From Plantago major (lineage: Eukaryota; Streptophyta; Magnoliopsida; Lamiales; Plantaginaceae), in assembly GCA_026545765.1 (NCBI GenBank), contig JAIFAC010000032.1:210443-274442 (forward strand): a stretch of 64,000 bases of DNA, read 5' to 3'. Shown piece by piece: positions 37,501 through 49,451 of this stretch. How positions within the stretch are numbered: the first letter of the stretch is position 1; each line of letters starts with the position of its first letter. Under the pieces are notes generated by a model. It had not been told where the DNA came from, did no database searches, and worked only from the letters and a program-made list of their open reading frames with translations. Position numbers and translations under genes: made by a program.

Positions 37501-40160
37501 CCCTCTTTTAGTGTGTTGTTTAACTCTCGAGTAGAGTTATTCGTTTGTTGTTCATCCATCTCCAAAGTTTGTTGTTTATATCTCTCAAGTAGATTTGTTC
37601 GTTTGTTGTTTATTCAACACCTTTTGTGTTTTGTTTAACTCTCAAGTAGAGTTCTTCATTCGTTATTTTATTACTCCGCTTGTGTGTAGTTTAAATCTCA
37701 AATTGCCTTCTCCGTTTTTTATTATCCCACTCCTTTATTGTGTTGTTTAACTCTCGAGTAGAATTTAACATTTGTTGTTTATCCTAATCCATATGTGTGT
37801 TGTTTAACTCTCAAGTGGTGTTCATCGTTTGTGATACTCTTACTCCTTCTGTGTTTTGTTTGAATCACGAATAGACTTCTTTGTTTGATATTATCCCACT
37901 CCTTTAGTGTGTCGTTTAACTCTCGCGTAGAATTTTACATTTGTTGTTTATCCCACTCCTTATGTGTGTTCTTTAACTCTTAAGTAGTGTTCTTCGTTTG
38001 TGTACTCTTACTCCTTCTGTGTTTTGTGTGAATTTCGAATAGACGTCTTTGTTTGACATTATCCCCTCCTTTAGTGTGTTGTTTAACTCTCGAGTAGAGT
38101 TATTCGTTTGTTGTTCATCCATCTCCAAAGTTTGTTGTTTATATCTCTCAAGTAGATTTGTTCCTTTGTTGTTTATTCAACACCTTTTGTGTTTTGTTTA
38201 ACTCTCAAGTAGAGTTCTTCATTCGTTATTTTATTACTCCGCTTGTGTGTAGTTTAAATCTCAAATTGACTTCTCCGTTTGTAATTATCTCTCTCCCATT
38301 ATTGTTTTATTTAACTCCCGAGTTGAATTTTATACTTGTTGTTTATCCCAATCCATATGTGTGTTGATTAATTCTCAAGTAGTGTTCTTCGTTTGTGATA
38401 CTCTTACTCCTTCTGTGTTTTGTTTGAATCTCGAATAGACTTCTTTGTTTGACATTATCCCACTCCTTTAGTGTGTTGTTTAACTCTCGCGTAGAATTTT
38501 ACATTTGTTGTTTATCCCACTCCTTATGTGTGTTCTTTAACTCTTAAGTAGTGTTCTTCGTTTGTGTACTCTTACTCCTTCTGTGTTTTGTGTGAATTTC
38601 GAATAGACGTCTTTGTTTGACATTATCCCCTCCTTTAGTGTGTTGTTTAACTCTCGAGTAGAGTTATTCGTTTGTTGTTCATCCATCTCCAAAGTTTGTT
38701 GTTTATATCTCTCAAGTAGATTTGTTCCTTTGTTGTTTATTCAACACCTTTTGTGTTTTGTTTAACTCTCAAGTAGAGTTCTTCATTCGTTATTTTATTA
38801 CTCCGCTTGTGTGTAGTTTAAATCTCAAATTGACTTCTCCGTTTGTAATTATCTCTCTCCCATTATTGTTTTATTTAACTCCCGAGTTGAATTTTATACT
38901 TGTTGTTTATCCCAATCCATATGTGTGTTGATTAATTCTCAAGTAGTGTTCTTCGTTTGTGATACTCTTACTCCTTCTGTGTATTGTTTAAATCTCGAAT
39001 AGACTTCTTTATTTGACATTATCCCACTCCTTTAGTGTGTTGTTTAACTCTCGAGTAGAGTTATTCGTTTGTTCTTATTCCCTCTCCAAAGTCTGTCGTT
39101 TATATCTCTCAAGTAGAGTTTCTCGTTTGTTGTTTATTAAAATCCTTTTGTGTTTTGTTTAACTCTCAAGTAGAGTTCTTCGTTCGTTATTTTATTACTC
39201 CTCCTGTGAATTGTTTAAATCTCAAATTGCCTTCTCCGTTTTTTACTATCCCACTCCTTTATTGTGTTGTTTAACTCTCGAGTAGAATTTAACATTTGTT
39301 GTTTATCCTAATCCATATGTGTGTTGTTTAACTCTTAAGTGGTGTTCATCGTTTGTGATACTCTTACTCCTTCTGTGTTTTGTTTGAATCTCGAATAGAC
39401 TTCTTTGTTTGACATTATCCCACTCCTTTAGTGTGTTGTTTAACTCTCGCGTAGAATTTTACATTTGTTGTTTATCCCACTCCTTATGTGTGTTCTTTAA
39501 CTCTTAAGCAGTGTTCTTCGTTTGTGTACTCTTACCCCTTCTGTGTTTTGTGTAAATCTCGACTAGACGTCTTTCTTTGACATTATCCCCTCTTTTAATG
39601 TGTTGTTTCACTCTCGAGTAGAGTTATTCGTTTGTTGTTCATCCATCTCCAAAGTTTGTTGTTTATATCTTTCAAGTAGATTTGTTCGTTTGTTGTTTAT
39701 TCAACACCTTTTGTGTTTTGTTTAACTCTCAAGTAGAGTTCTTCATTCGTTATTTTATTACTCCGCTTGTGTGTAGTTTAAATCTCAAATTGCCTTCTCC
39801 GTTTTTTATTATCCCACTCCTTTATTGTGTTGTTTAACTCTCGAGTAGAATTTAACATTTGTTGTTTATCCTAATCCATATGTGTGTTGTTCAACTCTCA
39901 AGTGGTGTTCATCGTTTGTGATACTCTCACTCCTTCTGTGTTTTGTTTGAATCACGAATAGACTTCTTTGTTTGATATTATCCCACTCCTTTAGTGTGTT
40001 GTTTAACTCTCGCGTAGAATTTTACATTTGTTGTTTATCCCACTCCTTATGTGTGTTCTTTAACTCTTAAGTAGTGTTCTTCGTTTGTGTACTCTTACTC
40101 CTTCTGTGTTTTGTGTGAATTTCGAATAGACGTCTTTCTTTGACATTATCCCCTCCCTTA
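34504..40160 (+). repeat. Super-repeat: 17-mer + beta 10-mer + alpha 10-mer
   Basis: Order: 17 (34504), beta (35427), alpha (35987), 17 (36551), beta (37511), alpha (38074), 17 (38638), beta (39598). The cycle is about 2087 bp. The beta units at 37511 and 39598 share aatcacgaatag and tttgatattatccc, and the 17-mers before them share aagcagtg and the gactagacg form of G3. The first cycle is less alike, and its 17-mer (923 bp) lacks part of the D2/E2 boundary near 35105. Confidence 0.87.
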
Positions 40161-41514
40161 GTGTGTTGTTTAACTCTCGAGTAGAGTTATTCGTTTGTTG
40201 TTCATCCATCTCCAAAGTTTGTTGTTTATATCTCTCAAGTAGATTTGTTCCTTTGTTGTTTATTCAACACCTTTTGTGTTTTGTTTAACTCTCAAGTAGA
40301 GTTCTTCATTCGTTATTTTATTACTCCGCTTGTGTGTAGTTTAAATCTCAAATTGACTTCTCCGTTTGTAATTATCTCTCTCCCATTATTGTTTTATTTA
40401 ACTCCCGAGTTGAATTTTATACTTGTTGTTTATCCCAATCCATATGTGTGTTGATTAATTCTCAAGTAGTGTTCTTCGTTTGTGATACTCTTACTCCTTC
40501 TGTGTATTGTTTAAATCTCGAATAGACTTCTTTATTTGACATTATCCCACTCCTTTAGTGTGTTGTTTAACTCTCGAGTAGAGATATTCGTTTGTTCTTA
40601 TTCCCTCTCCAAAGTCTGTCGTTTATATCTCTCAAGTAGAGTTTCTCGTTTGTTGTTTATTAAAATCCTTTTGTGTTTTGTTTAACTCTAAAGTAGAGTT
40701 CTTCGTTCGTTATTTTATTACTCCTCCTGTGAGTTGTTTAAATCTCAAATTGCCTTCTCCATTTTTTATTATCCCACTCCTTTATTGTGTTGTTTAACTC
40801 TCGAGTAGAATTTAACATTTGTTGTTTATCCCAATCCATATGTGTGTTGATTAATTCTCAAGTAGTGTTCTTCGTTTGTGATACTCTTACTCCTTCTGTG
40901 TATTGTTTAAATCTCGAATAGACTTCTTTATTTGACATTATCCCACTCCTTTAGTGTGTTGTTTAACTCTCGAGTAGAGATATTCGTTTGTTCTTATTCC
41001 CTCTCCAAAGTCTGTCGTTTATATCTCTCAAGTAGAGTTTCTCGTTTGTTGTTTATTAAAATCCTTTTGTGTTTTGTTTAACTCTCAAGTAGAGTTCTTC
41101 GTTCGTTATTTTATTACTCCTCCTGTGAGTTGTTTAAATCTCAAATTGCCTTCTCCGTTTTTTATTATCCCACTCCTTTATTGTGTTGTTTAACTCTCGA
41201 GTAGAATTTAAAATTTGTTGTTTATCCTAATCCATATGTGTGTTGTTTAACTCTTAAGTGGTGTTCATCGTTTGTGATACTCTTACTCCTTCTTTGTTTT
41301 GTGTGAATCTCGAATAGACTTCTTTGTTTGACATTATCCCACTCCTTAATGTGTTGTTTAACTGTCGCGTAGAATTTTACATTTGTTGTTTATCCCACTC
41401 CTTATGTGTGTTCTTTAACTCTTAAGTAGTGTTCTTCGTTTGTGTACTCTTACTCCTTCTGTGTTTTGTGTGAATTTCGAATAGACGTCTTTGTTTGACA
41501 TTATCCCTCCTTTA
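40161..41514 (+). repeat. 24-mer with a recent 7-mer duplication (7+7+7+3)
   Basis: 1354 bp. The A2-to-G series occurs twice; both A2 copies carry the private change gtagagatattcg (40577 and 40971 regions, 394 bp apart). The middle series passes from E2 into F1 and G1, showing the exchange register. The last part has private changes in E2 (aatttaaaatttg) and E3 (ccttaatgtg, aactgtcgcg). Confidence 0.88.
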
Positions 41515-42642
41515 GTGTGTTGTTTAACTCTCGAGTAGAGTTATTCGTTTGTTGTTCATCCATCTCCAAAGTTTGTTGTTTATATCTCTCAAGTAGATTT
41601 GTTCCTTTGTTGTTTATTCAACACCTTTTGTGTTTTGTTTAACTCTCAAGTAGAGTTCTTCATTCGTTATTTTATTACTCCGCTTGTGTGTAGTTTAAAT
41701 CTCAAATTGACTTCTCCGTTTGTAATTATCTCTCTCCCATTATTGTTTCATTTAACTCCCGAGTTGAATTTTATACTTGTTGTTTATCCCAATCCATATG
41801 TGTGTTGATTAATTCTAAAGTAGTGTTCTTCGTTTGTGATACTCTTACTCCTTCCGTGTATTGTTTAAATCTCGAATAGACTTCTTTGTTTGACATTATC
41901 CCACTCCTTTAGTGTGTTGTTTAACTCTCGCGTAGAATTTTACATTTGTTGTTTATCCCACTCCTTATGTGTGTTCTTTAACTCTTAAGTAGTGTTCTTC
42001 GTTTGTGTACTCTTACTCCTTCTGTGTTTTGTGTGAATTTCGAATAGACGTCTTTGTTTGACATTATCCCCTCCTTTAGTGTGTTGTTTAACTCTCGAGT
42101 AGAGTTATTCGTTTGTTGTTCATCCATCTCCAAAGTTTGTTGTTTATATCTCTCAAGTAGATTTGTTCCTTTGTTGTTTATTCAACACCTTTTGTGTTTT
42201 GTTTAACTCTCAAGTAGAGTTCTTCATTCGTTATTTTATTACTCCGCTTGTGTGTAGTTTAAATCTCAAATTGACTTCTCCGTTTGTAATTATCTCTCTC
42301 CCATTATTGTTTCATTTAACTCCCGAGTTGAATTTTATACTTGTTGTTTATCCCAATCCATATGTGTGTTGATTAATTCTAAAGTAGTGTTCTTCGTTTG
42401 TGATACTCTTACTCCTTCCGTGTATTGTTTAAATCTCGAATAGACTTCTTTGTTTGACATTATCCCACTCCTTTAGTGTGTTGTTTAACTCTCGCGTAGA
42501 ATTTTACATTTGTTGTTTATCCCACTCCTTATGTGTGTTCTTTAACTCTTAAGTAGTGTTCTTCGTTTGTGTACTCTTACTCCTTCTGTGTTTTGTGTGA
42601 ATTTCGAATAGACGTCTTTGTTTGACATTATCCCCTCCTTTA
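41515..42642 (+). repeat. Two near-identical alpha 10-mers (starts 41515, 42079)
   Basis: 564 bp each, sharing aattctaaagtag in F1 and ccttccgtgtattg at the F1/G boundary. The shared changes imply one was copied from the other recently. Confidence 0.9.
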
Positions 42643-44556
42643 GTGTGTTGTTTAACTCTCGAGTAGAGTTATTCGTTTGTTGTTCATCCATCTCCAAAGT
42701 TTGTTGTTTATATCTCTCAAGTAGATTTGTTCCTTTGTTGTTTATTCAACACCTTTTGTGTTTTGTTTAACTCTCAAGTAGAGTTCTTCATTCGTTATTT
42801 TATTACTCCGCTTGTGTGTAGTTTAAATCTCAAATTGACTTCTCCGTTTGTAATTATCTCTCTCCCATTATTGTTTTATTTAACTCCCGAGTTGAATTTT
42901 ATACTTGTTGTTTATCCCAATCCATATGTGTGTTGATTAATTCTCAAGTAGTGTTCTTCGTTTGTCATACTCTTACTCCTTCTGTGTATTGTTTAAATCT
43001 CGAATAGACTTCTTTATTTGACATTATTCCACTCCTTTAGTGTGTTGTTTAACTCTCGAGTAGAGTTATTTGTTTGTTCTTATTCCCTCTCCAAAGTCTG
43101 TCGTTTATATCTCTCAAGTAGAGTTTCTCGTTTGTTGTTTATTAAAATCCTTTTGTGTTTTGTTTAACTCTCAAGTAGAGTTCTTCGTTCGTTATTTTAT
43201 TACTCCTCCTGTGAGTTGTTTAAATCTCAAATTGCCTTCTCCGTTTTTTATTATCCCACTCCTTTATTGTGTTGTTTAACTCTCGAGTAGAATTTAACAT
43301 TTGTTGTTTATCCTAATCCATATGTGTGTTTTTTAACTCTTAAGTGGTGTTCTTCGTTTGTGATACTCACTCATACATGTTTTGTTTGAATCTCGAATAG
43401 ACTTCTTTGTTTGACATTATCCACTCCTTTAGTGTGTTGTTTAACTCTAGCGTATAATTTTAAATTTGTTGTTTATCCCTCCTTATGTGTGTTCTTTAAC
43501 TCTTAAGTAGTGTTCTTCGTTTGTGTACTCTTACTCCTTACATGTTTTGTGTGAATTTCGAATAGACGTCTTTGTTTGACATTATCTCCTCCTTTAGTGT
43601 GTTGTTTAACTCTCGAGTAGAGTTATTCGTTTGTTGTTCATCCATCTCCAAAGTTTGTTGTTTATATCTCTCAAGTAGATTTGTTCCTTTGTTGTTTATT
43701 CAACACCTTTTGTGTTTTGTTTAACTCTCAAGTAGAGTTCTTCATTCGTTATTTTATTACTCCGCTTGTGTGTAGTTTAAATCTCAAATTGACTTCTCCG
43801 TTTGTAATTATCTCTCTCCCATTATTGTTTTATTTAACTCCCGAGTTGAATTTTATACTTGTTGTTTATCCCAATCCATATGTGTGTTGATTAATTCTCA
43901 AGTAGTGTTCTTCGTTTGTCATACTCTTACTCCTTCTGTGTATTGTTTAAATCTCGAATAGACTTCTTTATTTGACATTATTCCACTCCTTTAGTGTGTT
44001 GTTTAACTCTCGAGTAGAGTTATTTGTTTGTTCTTATTCCCTCTCCAAAGTCTGTCGTTTATATCTCTCAAGTAGAGTTTCTCGTTTGTTGTTTATTAAA
44101 ATCCTTTTGTGTTTTGTTTAACTCTCAAGTAGAGTTCTTCGTTCGTTATTTTATTACTCCTCCTGTGAGTTGTTTAAATCTCAAATTGCCTTCTCCGTTT
44201 TTTATTATCCCACTCCTTTATTGTGTTGTTTAACTCTCGAGTAGAATTTAACATTTGTTGTTTATCCTAATCCATATGTGTGTTTTTTAACTCTTAAGTG
44301 GTGTTCTTCGTTTGTGATACTCTGACTCCTTCTGTGTTTTGTTTGAATCTCGAATAGACTTCTTTGTTTGACATTATCCCACTCCTTTAGTGTGTTGTTT
44401 AACTCTCGCGTAGAATTTTACATTTGTTGTTTATCCCACTCCTTATGTGTGTTCTTTAACTCTTAAGCAGTGTTCTTCGTTTGTGTACTCTTACCCCTTC
44501 TGTGTTTTGTGTAAATCTCGACTAGACGTCTTTGTTTGACATTATCCCCTCTTTTA
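42643..44556 (+). repeat. Recently duplicated pair of 17-mers (starts 42643, 43597)
   Basis: Both carry tttgtcatactc in F1, gacattattccac in G1, gttatttgtttg in A2 and gtgttttttaac in F2. They differ from F2 onward: the first has losses and odd changes (ctctagcgtataatttt), the second has the aagcagtg and gactagacg forms. Confidence 0.88.
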
Positions 44557-44951
44557 GTGTGTTGTTTAACTCTCGAGTAGAGTTATTCGTTTGTTGTTCA
44601 TCCATCTCCAAAGTTTGTTGTTTATATCTCTCAAGTAGATTTGTTCCTTTGTTGTTTATTCAACACCTTTTGTGTTTTGTTTAACTCTCAAGTAGACTTC
44701 TTCATTCGTTATTTTATTACTCCGCGTGTGTGTAGTTTAAATCTCAAATTGCCTTCTCCGTTTTTTATTATCCCACTCCTTTATTGTGTTGTTTAACTCT
44801 CGAGTAGAATTTAACATTTGTTGTTTATCCTAATCCATATGTGTGTTGTTTAACTCTCAAGTGGTGTTCATCGTTTGTGATACACTTACTCCTTCTGTGT
44901 TTTGTTTGAATCTCGAATAGACGTCTTTGTTTGACATTATCCCCTCCTTTA
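44557..44951 (+). repeat. 7-mer unit
   Basis: 395 bp: A1-C1, D-F of type 2, and a G that begins as G2 and ends as G3 (tttgaatctcgaatagacg). It is the minimal seven-monomer unit, as predicted by exchange between G2 and G3. Confidence 0.85.
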
Positions 44952-45907
44952 GTGTGTTGTTTAACTCTCGAGTAGAGTTATTCGTTTGTTGTTCATCCAT
45001 CTCCAAAGTTTGTTGTTTATATCTCTCAAGTAGATTTGTTCCTTTGTTGTTTATTCAACACCTTTTGTGTTTTGTTTAACTCTCAAGTAGAGTTCTTCAT
45101 TCGTTATTTTATTACTCCGCTTGTGTGTAGTTTAAATCTCAAATTGACTTCTCCGTTTGTAATTATCTCTCTCCCATTATTGTTTTATTTAACTCCCGAG
45201 TTGAATTTTATACTTGTTGTTTATTCCAATCCATATGTGTGTTGATTAATTCTCAAGTAGTGTTCTTCGTTTGTGATACTCTTACTCCTTCTGTGTATTG
45301 TTTAAATCTCGAATAGACTTCTTTATTTGACATTATCCCACTCCTTTAGTGTGTTGTTTAACTCTCGAGTAGAGTTATTTGTTTGTTCTTATTCCCTCTC
45401 CAAAGTTGCATGTTTATATCTCTCAAGTAGAGTTTCTCATTTGTTGTTTATTAAAATCCTTTTGTGTTTTGTTTAACTCTCAAGTAGAGTTCTTCGTTAT
45501 TATTTTACTCCTCCTGTGAGTTGTTTAAATCTCAAATTGCCTTCTCCGTTTTTTATTATCCCACTCCTTTATTGTGTTGTTTAACTCTCGAGTAGAATTT
45601 AACATTTGTTGTTTATCCTAATCCATATGTGTGTTGTTTAACTCTTAAGTGGTGTTCTTCGTTTGTGATACTCTGACTCCTTCTGTGTTTTGTTTGAATC
45701 TCGAATAGACTTCTTTGTTTGACATTATCCCACTCCTTTAGTGTGTTGTTTAACTCTCGAGTAGAATTTAACATTTGTTGTTTATCCTAATCCATATGTG
45801 TGTTGTTTAACTCTTAAGTGGTGTTCTTCGAGTGTGTACTCTTACCCCTTCTGTGTTTTGTGTAAATCTCGACTAGACGTCTTTGTTTGACATTATCCCC
45901 TCTTTTA
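44952..45907 (+). repeat. 17-mer whose E3-F3 were replaced by E2-F2 sequence
   Basis: 956 bp. After G2, the monomers at about 45751-45835 read gagtagaatttaac and cttaagtggtg, which are E2 and F2 signatures. They return to F3 at the joint cttcgagtgtgtactc. G3 is of the gactagacg form. Confidence 0.84.
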
Positions 45908-46214
45908 GTGTGTTGTTTAACTCTCGAGTAGAGTTATTCGTTTGTTGTTCATCCATCTCCAAAGTTTGTTGTTTATATCTCTCAAGTAGAGTTTCTCGTT
46001 TGTTGTTTATTAAAATCCTTTTGTGTTTTGTTTAACTCTCAAGTAGAGTTCTTCGTTCGTTATTTTATTACTCCCGTGTGTGTAGTTTAAATCTCAAATT
46101 GCCTTCTCCGTTTTTAACTCTCAAGTAGTGTTCTTCGTTTTTGTACTCTTACTCCTTCTGTGTTTTGTGTGAATTTCGATTAGACGTCTTTGTTTGACAT
46201 TATCCCCTCCTTTA
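45908..46214 (+). repeat. Fused short unit (~307 bp), copy 1
   Basis: A1, a B1/B2 hybrid, C2 and the first half of D (tgccttctccgttttt) are joined directly to an F (aactctcaagtagtgttc) and G3. The rest of D, all of E and the F start are missing, about 5.4 monomers in total. Confidence 0.85.
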
Positions 46215-47128
46215 GTGTTTTGTTTAACTCTCGAGTAGAGTTATTCGTTTGTTGTTCATCCATCTCCAAAGTTTGTTGTTTATATCTCTCAAGTAGATTT
46301 GTTCCTTTGTTGTTTATTCAACACCTTTTGTGTTTTGTTTAACTCTCAAGTAGAGTTCTTCATTCGTTATTTTATTACTCCGCTTGTGTGTAGTTTAAAT
46401 CTCAAATTGACTTCTCCGTTTGTAATTATCTCTCTCCCATTATTGTTTCATTTAACTCCCGAGTTGAATTTTATACTTGTTGTTTATCCCAATCCATATG
46501 TGTGTTGATTAATTCTCAAGTAGTGTTCTTCGTTTGTGATACTCTTACTCATACATGTATTGTTTAAATCTCGAATAGACTTCTTTATTTGACATTATCC
46601 CACTCCTTTAGTGTGTTGTTTAACTCTCGAGTAGAGTTATTCGTTTGTTCTTATTCCCTCTCCAAAGTCTGTCGTTTATATCTCTCAAGTAGAGTTTCTC
46701 GTTTGTTGTTTATTAAAATCCTTTTTTGTGTTTTGTTTAACTCTCAAGTAGAGTTCTTCGTTATTTTATTACTCCTCCTGTGAGTTATTTAAATCTCAAA
46801 TTGCCTTCTCCGTTTTTATTATCCCTCCTTTATTGTGTTGTTTAACTCTCGGTAGAATTTAACATTTGTTGTTTATCCTAATCCATATGTGTTGTTGTTA
46901 ACTCTTAAGTGTTCTTCGTTTGTGATACTCTTACTCCTTCTGTGTTTTGTTTGAATCTCGAATAGACTTCTTTGTTTGACATTATCCCACTCCTTTAGTG
47001 TGTTGTTCCACTCCTTATGTGTGTTCTTTAACTCTTAAGTAGTGTTCTTCGTTTGTGTACTCTTACTCCTTCTATGTTTTGTGTGAATTTCGAATAGACG
47101 TCTTTGTTTGACATTATCCCCTCCTTTA
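46215..47128 (+). repeat. 17-mer with the first E3 36-bp deletion
   Basis: 914 bp. A1 starts gtgttttg instead of gtgtgttg. Small losses lie at about 46.75-46.92 kb. E3 is reduced to 21 bp at 46998-47018. Confidence 0.85.
46998..47018 (+). repeat. E3 with 36-bp deletion, first of 12 copies
   Basis: gtgtgttgtt is joined to ccactccttat, removing the middle 36 bases of E3. Further copies are at about 48794, 49321, 50245, 50772, 51293, 52216, 53127, 54922, 56684, 57986 and 62380. None is seen before 46.9 kb, and full-length E3 persists among them (for example near 47930 and 54060). Confidence 0.87.
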
Positions 47129-48088
47129 GTGTGTTGTTTAACTCTCGAGTAGAGTTATTCGTTTGTTGTTCATCCATCTCCAAAGTTTGTTGTTTATATC
47201 TCTCAAGTAGATTTGTTCCTTTGTTGTTTATTCAACACCTTTTGTGTTTTGTTTAACTCTCAACTAGAGTTCTTCATTCGTTATTTTATTACTCCGCTTG
47301 TGTGTAGTTTAAATCTCAAATTGACTTCTCCGTTTGTAATTATCTCTCTCCCATTATTGTTTTATTTAACTCCCGAGTTGAATTTTATACTTGTTGTATA
47401 TCCCAATCCATATGTGTGTTGATTAATTCTCAAGTAGTGTTCTTCGTTTGTGATACTCTTACTCCTTCTGTGTATTGTTTAAATCTCGAATAGACTTCTT
47501 TATTTGACATTATTCCACTCCTTTAGTGTGTTGTTTAACTCTCGAGTAGAGTTATTCGTTTGTTCTTATTCCCTCTCCAAAGTCTGTCGTTTATATCTCT
47601 CAAGTAGAGTTTCTCGTTTGTTGTTTATTAAAATCCTTTTGTGTTTTGTTTAACTCTCAAGTAGAGTTCTTCGTTCGTTATTTTATTACTCCTCCTGTGA
47701 GTTGTTTAAATCTCAAATTGCCTTCTCCGTTTTTTATTATCCCACTCCTTTATTGTGTTGTTTAACTCTCGAGTAGAATTTAACATTTGTTGTTTATCCT
47801 AATCCATATGTGTGTTGTTTAACTCTTAAGTGGTGTTCTTCGTTTGTGATACTCTGACTCCTTCTGTGTTTTGTTTGAATCTCGAATAGACTTCTTTGTT
47901 TGACATTATCCCACTCCTTTAGTGTGTTGTTTAACTCTCGCGTAGAATTTTACATTTGTTGTTTATCCCACTCCTTATGTGTGTTCTTTAACTCTTAAGC
48001 AGTGTTCTTCGTTTGTGTACTCTTACCCCTTCTGTGTTTTGTGTAAATCTCGACTAGACGTCTTTGTTTGACATTATCCCCTCTTTTA
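47129..48088 (+). repeat. 17-mer, partner of the unit at 53258
   Basis: 960 bp with full E3. It shares ttgttgtatatccc in E1 and gacattattccac in G1 with the unit at 53258, and ends in the gactagacg form of G3. Confidence 0.87.
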
Positions 48089-48396
48089 GTGTGTTGTTTA
48101 ACTCTCGAGTACAGTTATTCGTTTGTTGTTCATCCATCTCCAAAGTTTGTTGTTTATATCTCTCAAGTAGAGTTTCTCGTTTGTTGTTTATTAAAATCCT
48201 TTTGTGTTTTGTTTAACTCTCAAGTAGAGTTCTTCGTTCGTTATTTTATTACTCCGCGTGTGTGTAGTTTAAATCTCAAATTGCCTTCTCCGTTTTTAAC
48301 TCTCAAGTAGTGTTCTTCGTTTGTGTACTCTTACTCCTTCTGTGTTTTGTGTGAATTTCGATTAGACGTCTTTGTTTGACATTATCCCCTCCTTTA
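48089..48396 (+). repeat. Fused short unit (~308 bp), copy 2
   Basis: Same D-to-F joint as at 46.1 kb. It has gagtacagttat in A1, which breaks one arm of the dyad. Confidence 0.85.
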
Positions 48397-48924
48397 GTGT
48401 TTTGTTTAACTCTCGAGTAGAGTTATTCGTTTGTTGTTCATCCATCTCCAAAGTTTGTTGTTTATATCTCTCAAGTAGATTTGTTCCTTTGTTGTTTATT
48501 CAACACCTTTTGTGTTTTGTTTAACTCTCAAGTAGAGTTCTTCATTCGTTATTTTATTACTCCGCTTGTGTGTAGTTTAAATCTCAAATTGACTTCTCCG
48601 TTTGTAATTATCTCTCTCCCATTATTATTTTATTTAACTCCCGAGTTGAATTTTATACTTGTTGTTTATCCCAATCCATATGTGTGTTGATTAATTCTCA
48701 AGTAGTGTTCTTCGTTTGTGATACTCTTACTCCTTCTGTGTTTTGTTTGAATCTCGAATAGACTTCTTTGTTTGACATTATCCCACTCCTTTAGTGTGTT
48801 GTTCCACTCCTTATATGTGTTCTTTAACTCTTAAGTAGTGTTCTTCGTTTGTGTACTCTTACTCCTTCTGTGTTTTGTGTGAATTTCGAATAGACGACTT
48901 TGTTTGACATTATCCCCTCCTTTA
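48397..48924 (+). repeat. Alpha 10-mer with E3 deletion
   Basis: 528 bp: D1-E1-F1 kept, then G2, the 21-bp E3 (48794-48814), F3 and G3. G3 reads agacgactttg, so GACGTC is lost here. Confidence 0.85.
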
Positions 48925-49451
48925 GTGTGTTGTTTAACTCTCGAGTAGAGTTATTCGTTTGTTGTTCATCCATCTCCAAAGTTTGTTGTTTATATCTCTC
49001 AAGTAGATTTGTTCGTTTGTTGTTTATTCAATACCTTTTGTGTTTTGTTTAACTCTCAAGTAGAGTTCTTCATTCGTTATTTTATTACTCCGCGTGTGTG
49101 TAGTTTTAATCTCAAATTGCCTTCTCCGTTTTTTATTATCCCACTCCTTTATTGTGTTGTTTAACTCTCGAGTAGAATTTAACATTTGTTGTTTATCCTA
49201 ATCCATATGTGTGTTGTTTAACTCTCAAGTGGTGTTCATCGTTTGTGATACTCTTACTCCTTCTGTGTTTTGTTTGAATCTCGAATAGACTTCTTTGTTT
49301 GACATTATCCCACTCCTTTAGTGTGTTGTTCCACTCCTTATGTGTGTTCTTTAACTCTTAAGTAGTGTTCTTCGTTTGTGTACTCTTACTCCTTCTGTGT
49401 TTTGTGTGAATTTCGAATAGACGTCTTTGTTTGACATTATCCCCTCCTTTA
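48925..49451 (+). repeat. Beta 10-mer with E3 deletion
   Basis: 527 bp. D reads gtgtgtagttttaatctc, a change shared with the beta units at 50376, 50900 and 54526. Confidence 0.85.
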
